Below are positions 6,295 to 9,800 of a DNA stretch of 9,800 nucleotides, piece after piece. Position 1 is the first letter of the stretch, and the number at the start of each line of letters is the position of its first letter. A program made the position numbers and the translations under genes. The DNA is from an uncultured bacterium (lineage in GTDB: Bacteria; Bacillota; Clostridia; Lachnospirales; Lachnospiraceae). The stretch is taken from assembly GCA_905215155.1 (NCBI GenBank), contig CAJMPJ010000076.1, positions 1 to 9,800 on the forward strand, written 5' to 3'. The notes under the pieces were generated by a model that was not told the origin of the DNA, made no database searches, and saw nothing but the letters and a program-made list of their open reading frames with translations.

Positions 6295-6351
6295 AAAATA
6301 CCGTATGTGCAGAGCTGTCCATGAGAGAGCCGTCTGCACATACGGTATTTT
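6295..6351. terminator. bidirectional terminator with 19-bp perfect stem
   Basis: AAAATACCGTATGTGCAGA (6295-6313) pairs perfectly with 6333-6351 around a 19-base loop. The A-run on one side and T-run on the other make it work for both strands, ending the receptor/small-protein transcript rightward and the AraC transcript leftward. Its right edge touches the AraC stop codon. Confidence 0.9.
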
Positions 6352-7268
6352 CATTCCGGTTTCTTGTGGTGCTCCTTCTGGCTTTTTGAAATGCTCCGGT
6401 GTTTCCCGGGAGTTATATGAAACTCTCTTTTAAACAAACGGTCAAAATAGCTGGAGCTTTCAAATCCGGTGCGTTCCGCTATTTCCGTGATGGAGAGATC
6501 CGTATGAAGCAGAAGCTTCCAGGCCTTCTGGAGCCGGCATTTATTGACATATTCAATAGGGGAGAGAGGTACGGAGCACTGAAAGCAGCGGAGGGCTTCA
6601 CGCTTACTTACCCCAACAGAAGCTGCAATGTCCTCCAGCGTCAGCTTTTTTTGGTAGTTTTGCTCGATAAAATATGTCATTCGGCGGAAACGCACTTGAG
6701 ATATCCGGTTGGTTCCTGTATTTTCCATGGTGACAAATTCATTCCGGTGTTCGTAAAGCCCGGACCAGATCTGACAGACCATGGCATGAGCCTCTAATTC
6801 CCATGTGGGGGTCGGGTCTTCGCATAAGCCGTAAAGCCTTAATAACGTAAGAAGTATGTTCTTCTGCCAGGGAATGCTGGTCTTTAATACCATATGGGAG
6901 ATTCCAGAGTCGAGAAACGGGGCAAGAAAACGCTCCTGGATTAAACTGCTATCCGGAGCGATGAATTCCGGAGCAAATACCACATTTGGAATCACCCCTG
7001 TCCCGGCAGAGGCAAAACGGTGTATGGAACCTGAATTGATAAAAATGCCGTCTCCTTCTTCCAGAATATGGTTGATGTTGCCGATGGAGCACTGCACAAT
7101 GCCTCTTTTGACCGTCACCAGTTCAAATTCTCTGTGCCAGTGCCAGTCAATGCACCGGTTTTCAAATTTTCCCAGATCCTCATGATAATATTGGAACGGA
7201 AAGGCTGCCGAGCCGTGGGTAACCAGCTCCATCATGGTCTCATCCGTCTTTGTCCTGGTGCTTTGCAT
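6351..7268 (-). CDS. AraC-family transcriptional regulator
   Basis: A 305-residue DNA-binding regulator. The N-terminal half is a cupin-type effector domain: HWHREFEL at 43-50, a conserved glycine turn, then EEGDGIFINSGSIHRF at 70-85. Residues of about 195-290 are the two helix-turn-helix units, LTLEDIAASVGVSKREALRC and SITEIAERTGFESSSYFDRL, ending in the family FKREFHITPGKHR. The His-Trp-His cluster is typical of sugar-sensing members in Clostridia. The start has a strong ribosome site (AAAGGAGGA, plus 7275-7283) 6 bases upstream. It is divergent from the transporter at 7382 with 113 bp between the start codons, so it likely controls that gene and perhaps itself. The effector is unknown, probably a sugar or glycoside. 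Confidence 0.93.
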   Translation of the reverse strand: MQSTRTKTDETMMELVTHGSAAFPFQYYHEDLGKFENRCIDWHWHREFELVTVKRGIVQCSIGNINHILEEGDGIFINSGSIHRFASAGTGVIPNVVFAPEFIAPDSSLIQERFLAPFLDSGISHMVLKTSIPWQKNILLTLLRLYGLCEDPTPTWELEAHAMVCQIWSGLYEHRNEFVTMENTGTNRISQVRFRRMTYFIEQNYQKKLTLEDIAASVGVSKREALRCFQCSVPLSPIEYVNKCRLQKAWKLLLHTDLSITEIAERTGFESSSYFDRLFKREFHITPGKHRSISKSQKEHHKKPE

Positions 7269-7297
7269 AAATAGTCCTCCTTTGAATGGTCGGCTGG

Positions 7298-7327
7298 ATT
7301 ATATCACAAACTGGCCATAATTTGCAA
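7298..7327 (-). promoter_or_regulatory. probable promoter of the AraC regulator
   Basis: Read leftward, TTGCAA (plus 7322-7327) and a perfect TATAAT (plus 7298-7303) are 18 bp apart. The -35 match is four of six, common for regulated genes. Confidence 0.5.
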
Positions 7328-7348
7328 GATTTTATAAAAGATATGCGG

Positions 7349-7354
7349 TATAAT
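7349..7354 (+). promoter_or_regulatory. -10 box of the transporter gene
   Basis: A perfect TATAAT 27 bases before the transporter ATG. No acceptable -35 box lies 16-18 bp upstream (AAGATT at the 17-bp position), which is what an activator-dependent promoter looks like and fits control by the neighbouring AraC protein. Confidence 0.5.
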
Positions 7355-7381
7355 ACAAAAAAGAATGATGGGAGACCGGAA

Positions 7382-8569
7382 ATGAATCAAGATTATAACA
7401 AAACGATTCGTGCCTGTTTTATGAGTTACATTGTACAGGCCATTGTCAACAACTTTGTTCCTCTTTTATTTTTAACGTTTGAAAAAGAATACGGAATTTC
7501 TTTATCAAAAATCGCTTTGCTGGTAACAGTCAATTTTGGGATACAGTTGTTTGTGGATCTATTGTCTGCCGGAATCATTGACCGGGTGGGATACCGTATT
7601 TCCATAATCACTGCTCATGGACTGTGTGCATTGGGGCTGTTTTCTCTTACCATACTTCCTGATATCGTTTCAGATCCTTGGATCGGTTTTCTCTTAGCAG
7701 TTATGATCTATGGGGCAGGGGGCGGTCTTTTAGAGGTTTTGGTAAGTCCTATGGTAGAGGCATGTCCTACAGAAAATAAGGAAAAAGCCATGAGCATGCT
7801 CCATTCCTTTTACTGTTGGGGGCATGTTGGAGTCGTTTTGTTGTCCACTCTATTTTTCGTGCTCCTTGGTTTGGAAAACTGGCGGATTTTGGCGGTTTTA
7901 TGGACGTTTGTTCCAGTGGTGAATCTGACCATGTTTTTCCAGGTGCCCATTGCTTCTCTTATTAAAGGAGGTGAGGGGATTTCCCTCCGGTCTCTGGCCG
8001 GTAAAAAGATTTTTTGGGTGTTCCTGCTCCTGATGGTATGTGCCGGTGCAGGAGAACAGGCGGTCAGCCAGTGGGCTTCGGCATTTGCAGAGGAAGGGCT
8101 GGGGGTAAAGAAGACCGTAGGAGATCTTATGGGTCCCATGTTTTTTGCGGTTATGATGGGGGCATCAAGAGCAATGTACGGAAAGTATGGAGAAAGGTTA
8201 GACTTAAAGAGGACAATGATGGGCAGCGGAATCTTGTGTGTTGCTTCTTATTTTCTGATTGCATTGTCCCCTTATCCGGCATTGGGACTTCTTGGCTGCG
8301 GTCTGTGTGGCCTGTCCGTAGGAATCATGTGGCCGGGAACCTTCAGCATGGCGTCAGCTTCTATCCGGGGAGGGGGAACGCCAATGTTTGCATTTCTTGC
8401 TCTTGCAGGAGATTTGGGCTGCACCAGCGGTCCAGCGTTGGTAGGTCAGGTATCGGTTCTTATGGGAAACAGGTTACAAATGGGAATATTGGCAGCCGTA
8501 TTATTCCCGGTTTTATTTGTCTTGATTTTAAAATTATGCTTTCGAGGTAAAACGTATGCTCAGAAATAA
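7382..8569 (+). CDS. major facilitator superfamily transporter
   Basis: A 395-residue polytopic inner-membrane carrier, about 12 hydrophobic helices, moving a small solute with a cation gradient. Loop 2-3 carries the family motif as GIIDRVGYR (64-72), and the second half is hydrophobic with GLLGCGLCGLSVGIMWPGTF at the equivalent of helix 10. The overall pattern recalls the fucose-permease-like group of sugar carriers, but the substrate cannot be read. The start at 7382 follows GGGAG by 7 bases; the frame is open 96 bases further upstream, but this covers the promoter and lacks membrane character. Divergent from the AraC regulator, which suggests substrate-induced expression. It converges with the secreted-protein gene, 41 bases away. 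Confidence 0.88.
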   Translation: MNQDYNKTIRACFMSYIVQAIVNNFVPLLFLTFEKEYGISLSKIALLVTVNFGIQLFVDLLSAGIIDRVGYRISIITAHGLCALGLFSLTILPDIVSDPWIGFLLAVMIYGAGGGLLEVLVSPMVEACPTENKEKAMSMLHSFYCWGHVGVVLLSTLFFVLLGLENWRILAVLWTFVPVVNLTMFFQVPIASLIKGGEGISLRSLAGKKIFWVFLLLMVCAGAGEQAVSQWASAFAEEGLGVKKTVGDLMGPMFFAVMMGASRAMYGKYGERLDLKRTMMGSGILCVASYFLIALSPYPALGLLGCGLCGLSVGIMWPGTFSMASASIRGGGTPMFAFLALAGDLGCTSGPALVGQVSVLMGNRLQMGILAAVLFPVLFVLILKLCFRGKTYAQK

Positions 8570-8574
8570 AAAAC

Positions 8575-8604
8575 GGGAGGAGACCCTGGAAAAGGTTTCC
8601 TCCC
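8575..8604 (-). terminator. terminator hairpin between transporter and secreted-protein gene
   Basis: GGGAGGAGACC (8575-8585) pairs with GGTTTCCTCCC (8594-8604) around an 8-base loop, with one G-U or A-C position. Read leftward it is followed by GTTTTTTATTT, making a proper terminator for the leftward secreted-protein gene. Rightward it has only TCATTGC after it, so for the transporter it is weaker. Confidence 0.8.
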
Positions 8605-8610
8605 TCATTG

Positions 8611-9621
8611 CTAATAAACCACGACTTCATATCCTTCTGTGGAGGGAAATGGAATTGTTACATTGTGTCCTGGGTTGTTATAATCCAGATTGATGTTCAT
8701 GGTCAGCCCGGCGGTTTCATCATCATCGGCCATGGTTAAATGAATCACGATCTCTTCCTTTGAAAAATATCCTTCTGGTGTGAGAACTGCTTTTCCGTCT
8801 ATGGAATTGATCTTATAATCCACATCATTAAGAGATGGCCATATCTCATCGTTGATTTTTTCCAGATAAGCCTCCATTCCTTCCGCATGATTGGAGTATA
8901 AGAGGATTTTACTGCCTCCATCCCCGTCAGCGATCTGGACATGATCAAGGAATGCCCAGAACTGTCCGGTCAGTCCTCCCAAAGTGAGATTTTTTGACAT
9001 ATCCTCATGCCCGATCTTCATCTTATATTTTTGATTGGAGCCCATATCCGCATAATAGGTCCCATCGGTATAAAAAGAGGTCTGAGTATCTTTTATTCCT
9101 AACATATCCATCTGGGTTTCTGAAAGAAATTCCATGTTTGGTGTGTTAAGGTCGTGGTATTTCAAATGAAGCAGCATGGAAATCGGGATCTCCATTACAG
9201 AATAGGAAAGGTTCATATGTATGTTCCCATCCAGATCCAGACCGGGTAAAGCAGAGGTTTTCTTTATGGCATTAAGATATAATTCTCTTCCTTCCTTTTT
9301 AACAGACGCTGCGGCCATCGGATTGGCTGCCCTTTGACGAACAATTCCGTCAGCAACCCATGCTCCGTTCTCATTGACCGAAAAGCCATCCGGAGTGGTG
9401 GTATTCGTAAGCAAATATCCATTTTCATCGAAATAATAGCATTCTGCCATTCCGTCTTCATTAGAATCAATCCATTCCCAGGCGGCTGCGGGAGAAGGCT
9501 GATTTTTTTCCTGCCATCGCCAGCCTTGGGAATCCTCTATCCAGGTGCCGGCAAATGCAGCGGATGCCATGGAGAGGGATAAAAGCAATGTGACAGCAAA
9601 TATCTTTATCAAATTTTTCAT
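8611..9621 (-). CDS. secreted protein with cell-wall-binding-type segment, unknown function
   Basis: A 336-residue exported protein. Residues 1-24 are a signal peptide with cleavage after ASAAFA. Residues 25-89 form a Trp/Gly-rich segment (GTWIEDSQGWRWQEKN, AAWEWIDSNEDGMAECYYFD, ENGYLLTNTTTPDG) of the choline- or cell-wall-binding repeat type. The remaining 245 residues resemble lipocarrier-like, LolA/LppX-style domains such as DUF6612, judged by alternating beta pattern and repeated MDM/YADM strings; this is tentative. The start at 9621 is chosen because the signal peptide begins there and AGGAGG lies 12 bases upstream; the earlier ATG at 9648 would include that ribosome site in its coding sequence and has none of its own. 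No lipobox cysteine is present, so it is held by wall repeats or released. Confidence 0.75.
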   Translation of the reverse strand: MKNLIKIFAVTLLLSLSMASAAFAGTWIEDSQGWRWQEKNQPSPAAAWEWIDSNEDGMAECYYFDENGYLLTNTTTPDGFSVNENGAWVADGIVRQRAANPMAAASVKKEGRELYLNAIKKTSALPGLDLDGNIHMNLSYSVMEIPISMLLHLKYHDLNTPNMEFLSETQMDMLGIKDTQTSFYTDGTYYADMGSNQKYKMKIGHEDMSKNLTLGGLTGQFWAFLDHVQIADGDGGSKILLYSNHAEGMEAYLEKINDEIWPSLNDVDYKINSIDGKAVLTPEGYFSKEEIVIHLTMADDDETAGLTMNINLDYNNPGHNVTIPFPSTEGYEVVVY

Positions 9622-9685
9622 TCTGGTTATATTCCTCCTGTTGTGCATTCCCAGGATCAGTCAAAACATCCCGGAGAAGCGATTT

Positions 9686-9721
9686 ACCATTATGATTGGT
9701 TCATTGTACCATAATCTGGTA
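9686..9721. promoter_or_regulatory. two dyads over the promoter of the secreted-protein gene
   Basis: ACCATTATGATTGGT (9686-9700) and TACCATAATCTGGTA (9707-9721) are both inverted repeats with ACCA/TGGT ends, their centres 21 bp apart, that is two DNA turns. An outer pair ATTTACCA (9682-9689) and TGGTAAAT (9717-9724) is also perfect. They cover the -10 box and spacer, the classical position for a repressor pair. Confidence 0.5.
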
Positions 9722-9731
9722 AATACAACAA
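9703..9731 (-). promoter_or_regulatory. promoter of the secreted-protein gene
   Basis: Read leftward, TTGTTG (plus 9726-9731) and TACAAT (plus 9703-9708) are 17 bp apart with a TG preceding the -10 by one base, forming an extended -10 promoter. The leader is about 75 nt. Confidence 0.5.
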
Positions 9732-9748
9732 TGTTTTTTGAAGAGGAG

Positions 9749-9800
9749 TGACTGCGTAAATTTATCTTCGGATTTAATGGTTTAGAGTTCACCCACGATG
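9749..9800. repeat. right arm of 52-bp perfect inverted repeat
   Basis: Exact reverse complement of 2-53. It starts TGACTGCGTAAATTTATC and runs to the window edge, so its true length may exceed what is visible. The unmatched base at position 1 would pair with an unseen base 9801. Confidence 0.95.

Noticed and set aside
7286..7381. Longer transporter starting at 7286
   Set aside because: The extension covers the promoter region and -10 box, and the peptide does not look membrane-like; GGGAG precedes the ATG at 7382.
8014..8550. 178-codon rightward ORF inside the transporter in another frame
   Set aside because: Low-complexity shadow rich in Arg/Gly/Ser; the transporter frame carries the membrane pattern.
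1..9800. CRISPR array, tRNA or rRNA gene, prophage genes
   Set aside because: No regularly spaced repeats, cloverleaf-type sequence or phage proteins were seen on either strand.
2..9800. Composite transposon carrying the whole window as cargo
   Set aside because: Genes are housekeeping or signalling in type with mature terminators between them; edge placement of the repeats is better explained by contig ends.

Overview
The window looks like chromosomal DNA from a low-GC Firmicute of the class Clostridia, probably a Lachnospiraceae-type gut or anaerobic bacterium. The reasons are AT-rich intergenic DNA, strong AGGAGG/GGGGG ribosome sites, two chemoreceptors, a fermentative lactate dehydrogenase, and a secreted protein with a short cell-wall-binding-type segment of the kind common in that family. 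The organism assignment is inference from protein flavour, not from a marker gene.

Layout. Positions 2-53 and 9749-9800 are a perfect 52-bp inverted repeat that lies exactly at the two window ends, most likely the same end of a dispersed element at which an assembly broke. Positions 71-388 hold a compact module that is not obvious from long ORFs: a 27-codon hydrophobic peptide of the holin-like toxin type with its own promoter, a hairpin that hides its ribosome site, and a convergent promoter and terminator for an antisense RNA of about 92 nt. This has the organisation of a type I toxin-antitoxin locus. Next come a soluble chemoreceptor (644-1480), an L-lactate dehydrogenase (1665-2612), a tocopherol cyclase-like protein (2887-3918), and a membrane chemoreceptor with tandem HAMP domains (4311-5987) followed by a 70-residue two-helix membrane protein (6066-6278).

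A 19-bp-stem bidirectional terminator (6295-6351) separates that rightward block from a leftward AraC-family regulator (6351-7268). The regulator is divergent from a major facilitator transporter (7382-8569), so the pair probably forms a regulator and sugar/small-solute uptake unit. The transporter converges on a leftward gene for a secreted protein (8611-9621), with a terminator hairpin between them. That secreted gene has two dyads 21 bp apart over its promoter.

How the genes work together: the two receptors would feed a CheA/CheW array encoded elsewhere, one from the cytoplasm and one from outside the cell. Lactate dehydrogenase regenerates NAD+ in fermentation. AraC and the transporter likely respond to one carbon source. 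No single pathway links all genes; the most distinctive system here is the small toxin/antisense locus near the left end.
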